Assembly: GCF_000786215.1 (NCBI RefSeq)
Contig: NZ_JROG01000001.1
Span: 310,001-374,000 of the forward strand
Reading direction: 5' to 3'
Source of the DNA: Sphingomonas sp. 35-24ZXX
GTDB taxonomy: Bacteria > Pseudomonadota > Alphaproteobacteria > Sphingomonadales > Sphingomonadaceae
DNA: 64,000 nucleotides
The position numbers and the translations under genes were made by a program. Below the pieces are notes generated by a model, which was not told where the DNA came from, did no database searches, and saw only the letters and a list, made by a program, of their open reading frames with translations. Positions 1 through 8,609 of the stretch are shown piece by piece. Positions within the stretch are counted from its first letter, which is position 1. Each line of letters opens with the position of its first letter.

Positions 1-1
1 C

Positions 2-901
2 GAAGCACGGCCCAACGGCATCGTGATGGCGAGCGAAAGCTTCGGTCTGCACCGGCTGTCCTATCCCCACGACGCGGGGGCCTATGCCACGCAGGCGGGC
101 GAGATCGTGATGCGCTGGGACAGCCCGTGGCAGCGGCCCGAACTGTTCCTGTTCGATCTGCATCACCATCTGCTGGCGGGCGAGACCGGGGAGATCGTCA
201 CCATCATCGCCGGGCTGTGCGGGCTGTTCTTCGTGATCAGCGGTATCATCCTGTGGTGGCGGACGCGATCGACATTCCGGCTCCGTCTGATCCCGGCGCG
301 CCTCACGCGCCCCGCCATCCTGTGGCATCACCGCGATCTGGGCATCATCGTCGCGCCGTTGCTGCTGCTGGTCATCTTCACCGGGACGGCGATGGTCTTT
401 CGTCCGATTACCGCCCTGGTGCTGGGGTCGTCCGCGCCCGCGACGATCGAGGCATCGTTCAAGGCGCCCGATATCGCGCCTGCGCCGCTCGCCGCACAGC
501 CCGATTGGGTGCGGATCATCGGCACCGCGCGGCAGCGTTTTCCCGATGCTGAAATCCGCATCATCGCGCTGCCGCGCGACGAGGGCGGGCCGATCACCAT
601 GCGGATGAAGCAGCCGGCCGAATGGCTGCCCAACGGCCGCACGACCTTGTGGTTCGCACCCGATAGCGGGCGGCTGGTCGAAGCGCGCGATGCGCTCAAG
701 CTGCCGGGCGCAGCGCAATGGTTCAACATGGCCTATCCGCTGCACGCGGCCAAGGTGGGCGGGCTGCCCTATCGGCTGCTGCTGACGATTGTCGGCCTGG
801 CGCTCAGCCTGCTGGGATCGCTGACCGTATGGACCTTCTGGTCCCGCCGCAAACCTGCACAGCGTGGTGGACGCGTGCGCGCACCGGTGGCGGCAGAATA
901 G
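2..901 (+). CDS. PepSY-associated membrane protein, 5' end cut by window
   Basis: The frame is open from the first bases of the window, so the true start lies upstream; the in-frame GTG at 23 is probably internal. Three hydrophobic segments are visible: one right after the motif LHHHLLAGETGEIV, one after LWHHRDLG, and one near the C-terminus before a basic tail (WSRRK). A histidine-containing LHxxLxxGxxGxxxV element followed by a membrane helix is typical of PepSY-TM (PF03929) proteins, which are often linked to siderophore or iron-uptake loci. The function here is not known. It converges on ruvB, whose stop lies 3 bases away. The family call is from the motif layout only. Confidence 0.75.
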   Translation, partial: EARPNGIVMASESFGLHRLSYPHDAGAYATQAGEIVMRWDSPWQRPELFLFDLHHHLLAGETGEIVTIIAGLCGLFFVISGIILWWRTRSTFRLRLIPARLTRPAILWHHRDLGIIVAPLLLLVIFTGTAMVFRPITALVLGSSAPATIEASFKAPDIAPAPLAAQPDWVRIIGTARQRFPDAEIRIIALPRDEGGPITMRMKQPAEWLPNGRTTLWFAPDSGRLVEARDALKLPGAAQWFNMAYPLHAAKVGGLPYRLLLTIVGLALSLLGSLTVWTFWSRRKPAQRGGRVRAPVAAE

Positions 902-904
902 CCG

Positions 905-1927
905 TTACAGGTCGAACAGGCCTTCCTGTGCGCCCTCGGGTGGGTTGAGGCCGAGATGCTTCCAGCCGCGCGCATTGAGGCAGCGGCCACGCGCAGTGCG
1001 GGCGATGAGGCCCAGCTGGATCAGATACGGCTCGATCACATCCTCGATGGTATCGCGTGGCTCGGACAGACCTGCCGCCAGCGTTTCGACGCCGACAGGA
1101 CCGCCGCGATAGATATCCGCGATCATCATCAGATACCGCCGGTCCATCGCATCCAGCCCCAGCCGGTCGACCTCCAGCCGGGTCAGCGCGGCGTCCGCTG
1201 CAATCGCATCGACAGTGGGCTGTCCCGCCACATTGGCAAAATCGCGCACCCGGCGCAGCAGCCGCCCGGCGACGCGCGGCGTACCGCGCGCACGCCGAGC
1301 GATTTCGGTCGCACCATCGGGGGCGATGGCCAAGCCCAGCAGCCGTGCGGCGCGCGTCACGACGGCTTCGAGTTCGCCGACGGTATAGAAATTGAGCCGC
1401 ACCGGAATGCCGAAGCGATCGCGCAACGGCGTCGTCAGCAGCCCCTGACGGGTCGTCGCGCCGATCAGCGTGAACGCGGGCAGGTCGATCCGCACGCTGC
1501 GTGCCGATGGCCCCTCGCCGATGATTAGATCGAGCGCGCGGTCCTCCATCGCAGGGTAGAGCACCTCCTCGACCACCGGATTAAGCCGGTGAATCTCGTC
1601 GATGAACAGCACGTCGCCTTCCTCGAGATTGGTCAGCAGTGCCGCCAGATCGCCCGACTTGGCGATCACCGGGCCGGATGTCGCGCGAAAGCCCACGCCC
1701 ATCTCGCGCGCGATGATCTGCGCCAGAGTGGTCTTGCCGAGGCCGGGAGGGCCGAACAGCAGCACATGGTCGAGTGCCTCGGAGCGCCCACGCGCCGCCT
1801 CGATGAACACGCGCAGATTATCGCGCGCCGCCGCCTGGCCAATGAACTCGGCCAGCGTCTTGGGGCGCAGCGCCGCATCCTGGTCCTCGGGGATGCGGTC
1901 GGGGGTGAGCAGGCGGTCTGTGGTCAT
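905..1927 (-). CDS. ruvB: Holliday junction branch migration ATPase RuvB
   Basis: RuvB is the AAA+ motor that, with RuvA, drives branch migration of Holliday junctions in recombinational repair. The 340-residue protein has the family's usual length. The Walker A motif GPPGLGKT is at residues 59-66, Walker B FIDEIHRL is around residue 110, and the sensor and winged-helix C-terminal part is complete. Its ATG overlaps the stop of the upstream parE toxin gene by four bases (ATGA), so it is probably translated by coupling to that toxin. Normally ruvB directly follows ruvA; here three other genes lie between them. Confidence 0.97.
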   Translation of the reverse strand: MTTDRLLTPDRIPEDQDAALRPKTLAEFIGQAAARDNLRVFIEAARGRSEALDHVLLFGPPGLGKTTLAQIIAREMGVGFRATSGPVIAKSGDLAALLTNLEEGDVLFIDEIHRLNPVVEEVLYPAMEDRALDLIIGEGPSARSVRIDLPAFTLIGATTRQGLLTTPLRDRFGIPVRLNFYTVGELEAVVTRAARLLGLAIAPDGATEIARRARGTPRVAGRLLRRVRDFANVAGQPTVDAIAADAALTRLEVDRLGLDAMDRRYLMMIADIYRGGPVGVETLAAGLSEPRDTIEDVIEPYLIQLGLIARTARGRCLNARGWKHLGLNPPEGAQEGLFDL

Positions 1928-2226
1928 TGTTCTGGCGTCATCGAGGTGGGTACGTCTCTGGCATGGTGCAGAATGCGAACGATCAGAACTTCGTCATCCG
2001 CGCTGCGAAGATAGATGCGATGCGACTTGTACCCGAAACTGCGCATTGCGAAACCCAGATGTTCCTCTGATGTACCGATTAACGGCCTTTCCCTCAGCAG
2101 GGTAAAGGTCGCCCGCAAACCGATCAGATATTGGCGGGTGGTGGCAGCGCCGAATGCCGCCTTGCTGTAAATCCTGATGTCGCGCAGATCGTGCTGCGCA
2201 GCCTCAGCAATACGCAGCCTAACCAC
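1924..2226 (-). CDS. parE: RelE/ParE family toxin
   Basis: This 100-residue protein matches the ParE/RelE superfamily layout: an N-terminal helix ([15 protein letters not shown]), a central helix with the LRATFTLL pattern, the [13 protein letters not shown] strand pair and a C-terminal [10 protein letters not shown] strand. ParE toxins of this type usually poison DNA gyrase, whereas RelE toxins cut mRNA; I cannot tell which applies. It starts with GTG inside the end of the antitoxin gene (8-base overlap), and its stop overlaps the ruvB start. Antitoxin-first order and overlap are typical of type II modules. Placement inside the ruv operon is unusual. Confidence 0.85.
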   Translation of the reverse strand: MVRLRIAEAAQHDLRDIRIYSKAAFGAATTRQYLIGLRATFTLLRERPLIGTSEEHLGFAMRSFGYKSHRIYLRSADDEVLIVRILHHARDVPTSMTPEQ

Positions 2227-2470
2227 GCAGATCGGGGTCTTCGGCCATGATTGCGTCGAGAACGTCCTCCGGCTCGCTGTCCAGCACCCTGGATTTAAGT
2301 CCCACGTCTATCTGTGCCTTCAACCAGGCGCTCTCTTCTGCTGCCTGTTCCTGATCCCGCCGCAGCAGGTCGAGCACATAGTCGGCTGCATCGGCGTACT
2401 CGCCCAGCGCGACGCGCTCGTCAATCCATTGCTTCAGGGCAGGCGACACCGATATGGTCATGTCCGTCAT
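2219..2470 (-). CDS. parD: ParD-like ribbon-helix-helix antitoxin
   Basis: The predicted protein begins MTDMTISVSPALKQWIDERV. A short basic or polar strand followed by two helices (YADAADYVLDLLRRDQ) is the ribbon-helix-helix DNA-binding fold of ParD/CopG antitoxins, and the acidic C-terminal half is the expected toxin-wrapping segment. I chose the ATG at 2470; an ATG three codons later (2461) is equally compatible with the family, and the open frame extends ten codons upstream without support. It precedes parE with an 8-base overlap. Autoregulation through the RHH domain would be expected from the family, with the operator in the 100 bases upstream. Confidence 0.83.
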   Translation of the reverse strand: MTDMTISVSPALKQWIDERVALGEYADAADYVLDLLRRDQEQAAEESAWLKAQIDVGLKSRVLDSEPEDVLDAIMAEDPDLRG

Positions 2471-2571
2471 GGACGAAATTATAGTCGAACGCGGGATCAA
2501 GTCCAGCGACGGCGCTTCACCGCGCCGCTATGGATGGCTTAATGCTGTGGCGGAATGACAGAGGGTAACGT

Positions 2572-3186
2572 CTACCTCTGTTTCTCCATCTCATCCAGAT
2601 TTCGTCTGATCTCAGCATTCGTCTCATCCAGATTGCGCGAAAAGGCTTCGGCATCAATCTTGAACGGAACCCATTTGGCGATAGGATCCAAGGGCCTTGG
2701 CGTGCCGCGCGCGACCAAGCCACGGGACAACGAGTCCGGGCCTTTGCTCCAATCTCTGTCTTCGGCTCGCTGGAAAAGCAAGGGCGAGAAAGCAAAAGTC
2801 CTGTTCGGCTGCCGACTGGCATTGCCGGTGATGAATCCCGTTAGAACGCCATCTCTTGAGTTGTGATCGTCTGACCACATCTCGACCCAGGTGTCGCACA
2901 TTGAGGTAAGCCTCAATTTGATCTCGATTGTGCTGCCGACGGGTATACCGCGCACGGCTTCCAAGGTCGTTGCTTGGAGGCCTTGTATTTCCTGCTTCGC
3001 AGCCGAGTGCAGAGCCTTATCCACCCGAACCTTCAGTACGACGGCGCCGTCGGGGACATATTCAGGAGCCTTGTTTACCACAACCGAACGGTAGGTTCCT
3101 GTATACGTGCAGGCGATAGCGGGATGGGCAATCGGTGCCATCAACCCGATGAAAAATGCGACCAGCCAGGATTTGCTAACCGTCAC
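2572..3186 (-). CDS. secreted protein of unknown function, low G+C
   Basis: I do not recognise this 204-residue protein. It opens with a clear signal peptide (basic start, hydrophobic [20 protein letters not shown], then a cysteine-containing mature start CTYTGTYR). The rest is soluble and ends in a charged, probably helical stretch ([20 protein letters not shown]). It begins with GTG overlapping the ruvA stop by four bases (GTGA), which implies translational coupling. Its base composition is visibly lower in G+C (about half in the sampled lines) than the flanking ruv genes, suggesting acquisition from elsewhere. Its position next to parDE suggests that all three genes entered the ruv operon together, but that is inference. 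Confidence 0.7.
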   Translation of the reverse strand: MTVSKSWLVAFFIGLMAPIAHPAIACTYTGTYRSVVVNKAPEYVPDGAVVLKVRVDKALHSAAKQEIQGLQATTLEAVRGIPVGSTIEIKLRLTSMCDTWVEMWSDDHNSRDGVLTGFITGNASRQPNRTFAFSPLLFQRAEDRDWSKGPDSLSRGLVARGTPRPLDPIAKWVPFKIDAEAFSRNLDETNAEIRRNLDEMEKQR

Positions 3187-3782
3187 CGCGCCGCCTTCTT
3201 CAGCGCCAGCCGCACCAGTGCGTCGAGGCTCGCGCCGTCGCCCAGTTCTTCTTCCGCGCCAGCCACGGCGCGGGCCGCGTCGGCGGGTTTGAAGCCCAGG
3301 TTCTGCAGCGCGGAGACCGCGTCGGCGGCGTGGTTGCCGACCAGCGCGGGGATGCCGATGCCCGCCGGGCCTAGGGCGATCGCGCCCATCTTGTCCTTGA
3401 GCTCGTTGACGATGCGCAGCGCCAGCTTCGGCCCCACGCCTTGCGAGCGCGCGATCATCGCCTTGTCGCCCTGCGCCACCGCGCGGGCCAGCTCTTCGGG
3501 GGTGAGGGCGGAGAGGATGGCTAGCGCCACCTTCGATCCCACGCCCTGCACGCCGGTGAGAAGGCGAAAGCCGTCGCGCTCGCTGGCAGAGGCAAAGCCG
3601 ATCAGCCGCATGTCGGTCTCGCTCACCTGCATCTCGGTGTGCAGCACGACCTTGTCGCCGCGCGCCGCCAGGCCGGAGAGTGTACGTGACGAGGCGAACA
3701 CCAGATAGCCTACGCCGCCGACATCGATCACCGCGTGATCATGCCCCATGCTGTCGAGCGTTCCGGTGAGTTTGGCGATCAT
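3183..3782 (-). CDS. ruvA: Holliday junction DNA-binding protein RuvA
   Basis: RuvA tetramers bind the four-way junction and load RuvB. The N-terminal MIAKLTGTL, the central helix-hairpin-helix motifs ([17 protein letters not shown] and [16 protein letters not shown]) and the C-terminal RuvB-contact domain are all present. The reading frame continues 7 codons upstream to an ATG at 3803, but the conserved family N-terminus MIAxLxG favours 3782, giving 199 residues. No strong ribosome-binding site is seen for either. The gene's stop overlaps the start of the secreted orphan that separates it from ruvB. Confidence 0.95.
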   Translation of the reverse strand: MIAKLTGTLDSMGHDHAVIDVGGVGYLVFASSRTLSGLAARGDKVVLHTEMQVSETDMRLIGFASASERDGFRLLTGVQGVGSKVALAILSALTPEELARAVAQGDKAMIARSQGVGPKLALRIVNELKDKMGAIALGPAGIGIPALVGNHAADAVSALQNLGFKPADAARAVAGAEEELGDGASLDALVRLALKKAAR

Positions 3783-3810
3783 TTCAGCGAAGCTGCTTTC
3801 CATTTTTCGT

Positions 3811-3899
3811 CATGCTGAACTCGTTTCAGCATCCATCGTGCCTCGGCAGCCGAAGCCGCGTGGGGGAGAGATGGACCCTGAAACAAGTTCAGGGTGACG
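3811..3899. repeat. imperfect inverted repeat between ruvC and ruvA
   Basis: Two arms of about 28 bases face each other: TCATGCTGAACTCGTTTCAG (3811 onward) and its near complement ending in CCTGAAACAAGTTCAGGGTGA (up to about 3898), with roughly 33 bases between. Each arm is itself partly palindromic (CTGAA..TTCAG). Palindromes built on this CCTGAAACAAGTTCAGG core are widely scattered in sphingomonad genomes, so this is probably a copy of a dispersed REP-like element rather than a gene-specific control site. Confidence 0.7.
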
Positions 3900-3918
3900 G
3901 CAAGGGGAACGCGAGCCT

Positions 3919-4398
3919 TCAGTACGGTTGCCCCGCCAGATGCGCATGCGTGATCGCCACTGCCAGGGCATCGGCCGCATCGGGCCCTGCAATCTGCACG
4001 CCGGGCAGCAGCCGCTGCACCATCGCGTCGATCTGCACCTTCTCAGCCGCGCCTGTGCCGACAATCGCCTTCTTGATAAGGCGCGGGGCATATTCGCCCA
4101 CGCTCAGGCCCGCCCGCGCCAGCCCGAGCAACAAGGCGCCGCGCGCCTGCACCAGCTTCAGCGTCGATTGCGGGTTCTTGTTGACGTAGATTTCCTCGAT
4201 CGCCGCGCTGTCCGGCTGATAATCGGTGATGATCGCCGCCAGCGCGGTATCGAGTTCCAGCAGCCGCGAGGGCAAACCAGCCTTGGCGTTGGTCTTGATC
4301 TGGCCGTTGGCAATATGGCTCAACCGGTTCCCCACCGAGCGGACCACGCCCCAGCCCGTGGTCCCCAGGCCAGGGTCAATGCCAAGGATGATCGTCAT
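3919..4398 (-). CDS. ruvC: crossover junction endodeoxyribonuclease RuvC
   Basis: RuvC resolves Holliday junctions by symmetrical nicking. The RNase H-like active site is visible: the first Asp in [12 protein letters not shown] (residue 8), Glu in IEEIYVNKN (residues 68-69) and C-terminal Asp residues in [11 protein letters not shown] (around 140-143). The length of 159 residues is normal. It lies between yebC and ruvA on the same strand, the common ruvCAB context, but is separated from ruvA by a palindromic repeat. Confidence 0.96.
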   Translation of the reverse strand: MTIILGIDPGLGTTGWGVVRSVGNRLSHIANGQIKTNAKAGLPSRLLELDTALAAIITDYQPDSAAIEEIYVNKNPQSTLKLVQARGALLLGLARAGLSVGEYAPRLIKKAIVGTGAAEKVQIDAMVQRLLPGVQIAGPDAADALAVAITHAHLAGQPY

Positions 4399-4417
4399 TC
4401 GCGCGGGGCGAGCTGGG

Positions 4418-5161
4418 TTACCCCAGCTTCTCCATCACCTCGTCGGAGACCTCGTAATTGCCCCAGACGGTCTGGACGTCGTCGTCATCGTCGAGCGCGT
4501 CGATCAGCTTGAACAGCGTCTGCGCGTCGCCTTCTGCGACATCGACCTTGACCTGCGGGCGCCAGGCGAGCTTGACGCTCTCGGCTTCGCCCAGCGTCTT
4601 TTCCAGCGCGCCGGAGACCGCGTGCAGGTCTTCCATGCTGGTCCAGATGTCGTGGCCGTCTTCGGTGGATTCGATGTCCTCGGCGCCTGCTTCCATCGCG
4701 GCTTCGAGTACCTTTTCCTCGTCACCGACGCTGGCCGGATAGCTGATCAGCCCCATGCGGTCGAAACCGTGGCTCACCGCGCCTGATGCGCCCAGGTTGC
4801 CGCCGTTCTTGCTGAACGCGGTACGAACGTTGGTCGCGGTGCGGTTGCGGTTGTCGGTCAGCGCTTCGACGATCAGCGCGATGCCGCCGGGGCCATAGCC
4901 TTCATAGCGGATTTCTTCGTAATCCTCGCCGCCAGCGGCCGATGCCTTGTCGATGGCGCGCTGGATATTGTCCTTGGGCATCGACTGCGCCTTGGCGGCA
5001 TTGACGGCCAGGCGAAGGCGCGGGTTCATGTCGGGATCAGGCATCCCCATCTTGGCCGCAACGGTGATTTCGCGGCTGAGCTTGGAGAACATCGCCGAGC
5101 GCTTCTTGTCCTGCGCGCCCTTGCGATGCATGATATTCTTGAATTTGCTATGGCCTGCCAT
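4418..5161 (-). CDS. YebC/PmpR family DNA-binding regulatory protein
   Basis: The N-terminus [20 protein letters not shown] and the following [13 protein letters not shown] and [13 protein letters not shown] segments are hallmarks of the YebC family. At 247 residues it is full length. Family members act as transcriptional regulators, and some have been linked to relief of ribosome stalling at proline-rich motifs; which applies here is not visible. It heads the ruv cluster on the minus strand, as in many bacteria, and is 19 bases upstream of ruvC. Confidence 0.94.
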   Translation of the reverse strand: MAGHSKFKNIMHRKGAQDKKRSAMFSKLSREITVAAKMGMPDPDMNPRLRLAVNAAKAQSMPKDNIQRAIDKASAAGGEDYEEIRYEGYGPGGIALIVEALTDNRNRTATNVRTAFSKNGGNLGASGAVSHGFDRMGLISYPASVGDEEKVLEAAMEAGAEDIESTEDGHDIWTSMEDLHAVSGALEKTLGEAESVKLAWRPQVKVDVAEGDAQTLFKLIDALDDDDDVQTVWGNYEVSDEVMEKLG

Positions 5162-5230
5162 GGCGGAGTTCTGCCTGTCTGATTGAGTGGATGCGAATGC
5201 TGGTGCGCGCCTTTACACCAGCGGGGCGGC

Positions 5231-5725
5231 CTATAGCAACCGCTGCCACCAGCCGACATCGCGCCAGCCACCCAGCTTCCAGCCCACCTCGCGATAGATG
5301 CCGACAGGAACCATGCCCATCGCCTCGTGCAGCGCGATGCTGGCTGTGTTGGGCAGGGCGATGCCAGCGAAGACGGCGTGGATGGATCTGGCCTTCAACC
5401 GATCGAACAGCGCGGTATAGAGCGCGCGGCCCACGCCCTGGCCCTGCGCGTGCGGGGCGATGTAGATCGCGATATCGGCAGAGGTAGCGTAAGCGGCGCG
5501 AACCCGGTGCGGGCTGGCATAGGCATAGCCTGCGATCTGGCCATCGCTTTCCGCCACCAGCCATGCGTGCGATGCGCCGTAATTTGCGATGCGGCGCGCC
5601 ATTTCGTCGGCGCTGGGGGCTTCGGTTTCGAAGCTGACCCAGCTCTGCTCGACAAAAGGCGCGTAGATGGCGGCGAGGGCCTCTCCGTCACGGGGCTGCC
5701 CGTCGCGGATATGGATCGCCGCCAT
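5231..5725 (-). CDS. GNAT family N-acetyltransferase, phosphinothricin-type
   Basis: This 164-residue protein has the GNAT layout, with the acetyl-CoA pyrophosphate-binding loop QGQGVGRAL at residues 94-102. The N-terminal IRDGQPRDGEALAAIYAPFV and FETEAPSADEM, and the C-terminal ALHEAMGMVPVGIYREVGWK and GGWRDVGWWQ, are close to the phosphinothricin/methionine-sulfone N-acetyltransferase (Pat/MddA) subgroup. The true substrate is probably an amino-acid-like compound but cannot be read from sequence. It lies 9 bases after the GapR-like gene on the same strand. Confidence 0.88.
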   Translation of the reverse strand: MAAIHIRDGQPRDGEALAAIYAPFVEQSWVSFETEAPSADEMARRIANYGASHAWLVAESDGQIAGYAYASPHRVRAAYATSADIAIYIAPHAQGQGVGRALYTALFDRLKARSIHAVFAGIALPNTASIALHEAMGMVPVGIYREVGWKLGGWRDVGWWQRLL

Positions 5726-5734
5726 TCTTTCAGA

Positions 5735-5980
5735 TCAACCCAGGCCCAGAGCGGCCTTGTAGGTGTCGAGGATCGCTTCCATTTCCTGCCGATCGTGCGG
5801 CTCCATTTTGCGCAGGCGGACGATCTGGCGCATGATCTTGGCGTCATAGCCCTGCGACTTGGCTTCGTTATAGGTGTCGCGAATGTCGTCAGCGACGCCC
5901 TTGCGCTCTTCTTCCAGGCGCTCGATGCGTTCGATGAAAAGGCGCAGCTGGTCGTCGGCCGACATGATGGGTTCGCTCAT
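5735..5980 (-). CDS. DUF2312 / GapR-like nucleoid-associated protein
   Basis: The 81-residue protein reads as one coiled-coil helix pair: [20 protein letters not shown] followed by [20 protein letters not shown] and a C-terminal [14 protein letters not shown]. This is the DUF2312 signature; the Caulobacter member GapR binds overtwisted, AT-rich DNA ahead of replication forks. I took the ATG at 5980 ([11 protein letters not shown]) rather than the longer open frame to 6031, because the family starts just before the coiled coil. It follows the DUF1244 gene on the same strand, opposite pyruvate kinase. Confidence 0.9.
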   Translation of the reverse strand: MSEPIMSADDQLRLFIERIERLEEERKGVADDIRDTYNEAKSQGYDAKIMRQIVRLRKMEPHDRQEMEAILDTYKAALGLG

Positions 5981-6047
5981 GATCTGTCTTTCATTTCGGA
6001 TGGGGCACCGGGCGAATCTCCCGACGCGCAAATGGTGGATCGCCCCC

Positions 6048-6371
6048 TTAAGGGTGGTCGGCGTTCTTCGCCACGCTTTCCTTCATGCGGGCGATCTGTT
6101 CTTCGCTGGCTTCGCCCTGGTAGCGGGATTTCCAGGTCGCAAAGTCCATGCCGTAGATCAGTGCGCGGGCGCTGTCGCGGTCGGGCGCGCCGCCAGCCTC
6201 CTGCACCCAGTCGGCCAGGCAATTGCGGCAGAAGCCGGCAAGACCCATCAGATCGATGTTTTCGGCATCATGCCGGTGGCGCAGATGGCCGACCAGGCGG
6301 CGGAAGGCGGCGGCAGCAACATCATCGGGGATGTCGATCTCGGTGGGCGGGGAAGGGATGGCATCAGTCAT
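6048..6371 (-). CDS. DUF1244 family protein
   Basis: This small 107-residue protein has the DUF1244 core: [20 protein letters not shown], then [11 protein letters not shown] with two closely spaced cysteines, then a C-terminal segment with [13 protein letters not shown]. The function is unknown. The start at 6371 (MTDAIPSPP) is preferred over the extension to 6422, which enters the region upstream of pyruvate kinase. The gene diverges from pyk and precedes the GapR-like gene; DUF1244-DUF2312-pyk proximity is a recurring alphaproteobacterial arrangement. Confidence 0.88.
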   Translation of the reverse strand: MTDAIPSPPTEIDIPDDVAAAAFRRLVGHLRHRHDAENIDLMGLAGFCRNCLADWVQEAGGAPDRDSARALIYGMDFATWKSRYQGEASEEQIARMKESVAKNADHP

Positions 6372-6483
6372 ATAAATTTTTCCACAACGGTTTTGCGATT
6401 GGAGACGGTCTGGCCTAAGCAACGCGCGACCATGCCGTTACGATTTGCAAGCGTCTACGGCGATACCAGTCCAGGGGAAAGAT

Positions 6484-7941
6484 GTGAGCAAGACTATCGC
6501 CAAGCGCAGCCGCAAGGTCAAGATTCTGGCAACCTTGGGCCCGGCGAGCAGCAGCCCGGACATGATCGAGAAGCTGTTCCGCGCCGGGGCCGATGCATTC
6601 CGTGTCAACATGAGCCATGGCGACCACGCCACGCATGCGACGACGATCAACACGATCCGCCAGATCGAGACGCGGCTGCAGCGGCCGATCACGATCCTGT
6701 GCGACCTTCAGGGCCCCAAACTGCGGGTCGGCACGTTCAAGGACGGCAAGGCTTTCCTGAAGCACGGCCAGCATTTCACGCTCGATTCGAACCCGGAACC
6801 CGGTGATGATCAGCGCGCCTACCTGCCGCACAAGGAGATTTTCGCCGCGCTCGACAAGGGCCAGCGGCTGCTGATCGACGACGGCAAGATGGTGCTGCGC
6901 GTGCTGCGCCCCGGTGAGACCGAAATCCTGTGCTCGGTCGAGGTGGGCGGGTTCATTTCCGACCGCAAGGGGGTGAACGTCCCCGACAGCCTGGTGCCGA
7001 TGGCGGCGCTGACCGAAAAGGACCGGCGCGACCTGGCGTTTGCGCTCGACATGGGTGCGGACTGGATCGCCTTGAGCTTCGTCCAGCGGCCCGATGACGT
7101 TGCCGAAGCGCGCAGCCTGATCGGCGGGCGTGCCGCGCTGATCGCCAAGATCGAAAAGCCCGCCGCGCTCGCCTCGCTCGAGGCGATCATCGAAATGTCG
7201 GATGCGGTGATGGTCGCGCGCGGCGATCTGGGCGTGGAAATGGCGCCCGAAGAGGTGCCGGTGATGCAGAAGCGTATCGTCGAGACCGCGCGCCGTTCGG
7301 GCAAGCCGGTGGTCGTCGCCACGCAGATGCTCGAATCGATGATCACCAGCCCGTCGCCGACCCGCGCCGAGGTCTCCGATGTCGCCAATGCGGTCTATGA
7401 CGGCGCCGATGCGGTGATGCTTTCGGCTGAGACCGCGGCAGGCGACTGGCCCGAACTCGCGGTCGGCATGATGGACCGCATCGCGACGCAGGTCGAAAGC
7501 GATCCGGGCTATAGCGCGCGCGTCCATTTCATCGAGACGCTGCCTGATGCGACCACCGCCGATGCGCTGTCTGCCGCGTGCAGCGAGATCGCCAACACCG
7601 TGCGCGTCAGCGCGATCGTTTGCTTTACCCTGTCGGGCTCGACCGCGCGGCGCGTATCGCGCGAGCGGCCCGCCGTGCCGGTGATGGTGCTGACCCCGTC
7701 GCGCGAGACGGCGCGGCGCGTGGGCCTGCTTTGGGGGGCCTATCCGGTCGTGACGCGCGATATCGGCAGCTTCGAGGAGATGATCGGCAAGGGCAAGCGC
7801 ATGGCTTTGCGTCATGGCTTTGGCGAAGCCGGCGGCCGGATCATCGCGCTGGCAGGCGTTCCGTTCGGCACGCCCGGTTCGACCAACGTGCTTCATATCG
7901 TCACGCTGACCGGCGAGGAACTGAAGGGTTATAACGACTGA
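6484..7941 (+). CDS. pyk: pyruvate kinase
   Basis: Converts phosphoenolpyruvate and ADP to pyruvate and ATP, the last step of glycolysis. The N-terminal KVKILATLGPASSS, the FRVNMSHG substrate loop, the active-site strand ALIAKIEKPAAL, the MVARGDLGVEM loop and TQMLESM are all present, followed by a complete C-terminal domain. I start at GTG 6484 because it sits about six bases after AGGGG and gives a 485-residue protein of normal length. A TTG at 6445 would add 13 unlikely residues. The 3' end overlaps the convergent PIN toxin gene by 13 bases. Confidence 0.95.
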   Translation: MSKTIAKRSRKVKILATLGPASSSPDMIEKLFRAGADAFRVNMSHGDHATHATTINTIRQIETRLQRPITILCDLQGPKLRVGTFKDGKAFLKHGQHFTLDSNPEPGDDQRAYLPHKEIFAALDKGQRLLIDDGKMVLRVLRPGETEILCSVEVGGFISDRKGVNVPDSLVPMAALTEKDRRDLAFALDMGADWIALSFVQRPDDVAEARSLIGGRAALIAKIEKPAALASLEAIIEMSDAVMVARGDLGVEMAPEEVPVMQKRIVETARRSGKPVVVATQMLESMITSPSPTRAEVSDVANAVYDGADAVMLSAETAAGDWPELAVGMMDRIATQVESDPGYSARVHFIETLPDATTADALSAACSEIANTVRVSAIVCFTLSGSTARRVSRERPAVPVMVLTPSRETARRVGLLWGAYPVVTRDIGSFEEMIGKGKRMALRHGFGEAGGRIIALAGVPFGTPGSTNVLHIVTLTGEELKGYND

Positions 7942-8327
7942 TAGGCCAGGGGGTGTTCCAGCAGGGCCCGGTCGCGCGTCAACAGCCGCGCACCGGTCCG
8001 CTGCGCCTGGACGAGCAGCAGTTCATCGAACGGGTCCTTGTGGGCGAGCGGGACGATGAGGGGGGTAGCTGCGGTTTCGGCGTCCAGCGGCAGGATATCC
8101 AGCCCCATCCGCTTCAGCGCACCGAGAACCGGTGTCGGGTCACCCGGTCCCTTGCGCGTACCGGACACATGAAAGCTGTTCCATTTGAGCCGCAGTTCCC
8201 AGATCGCGACAGCCGACACCAGGATTTCGTTATCCGCTTCCGTCAGAGTCGCAAGTTCTTTGCCGGACAGTGCAGGCCGCTCGACCGCGAGCCAATAGGC
8301 AATGTGCGTGTCGAGCAGCAGCCTCAA
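7929..8327 (-). CDS. PIN domain (VapC-like) toxin
   Basis: A PIN-fold nuclease of 132 residues. The acidic metal-binding residues are in place: Asp6 in LLLDTH, Glu44 in IWELRLK, Asp98/Asp101 in HKDPFDELLLVQA and Asp119 in LLTRDRAL. VapC toxins cut specific RNAs, often tRNAs. The start overlaps the stop of the upstream antitoxin by four bases, a typical toxin-antitoxin layout. Its 3' end runs into the last codons of pyk on the opposite strand. Confidence 0.88.
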   Translation of the reverse strand: MRLLLDTHIAYWLAVERPALSGKELATLTEADNEILVSAVAIWELRLKWNSFHVSGTRKGPGDPTPVLGALKRMGLDILPLDAETAATPLIVPLAHKDPFDELLLVQAQRTGARLLTRDRALLEHPLAYQSL

Positions 8328-8581
8328 TCGTCAAGGCCCAGCACGTTACGGCTGAACGCGGGATCGTCGAAATGCTGCGGCAGTTTCATGGTGCTTGAAT
8401 CCCAACCGATGTCGGCCAGATAGGCGTCGGCAGCGGCAAAATTCAGCGACTGCTTGCCTGTCGCGGCGATCAGCTCGACCATAGCGCGGCCGTGGCGGGT
8501 AATCACCACGCGTTCGCCGCGCATGGCTGCAGCGATGGCTTCAGAGAAACGAGCTTTGGCTTCGCGGATCGACATCTGCAT
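8324..8581 (-). CDS. Phd/YefM-type antitoxin
   Basis: This 85-residue partner of the PIN toxin begins MQMSIREAKARFSEAIAAAM and continues GERVVITRHGRAMVELIA, the classical Phd/YefM N-terminal DNA-binding and dimer fold. The C-terminal half (DIGWDSSTMKLPQHFDDPAF) is the likely toxin-binding tail. Phd-type antitoxins repress their own promoter cooperatively with the toxin. It is translated just ahead of the toxin with a four-base overlap. Confidence 0.86.
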   Translation of the reverse strand: MQMSIREAKARFSEAIAAAMRGERVVITRHGRAMVELIAATGKQSLNFAAADAYLADIGWDSSTMKLPQHFDDPAFSRNVLGLDD

Positions 8582-8609
8582 GGCGCTGCCATAGCATAGT
8601 CGGTGACCA

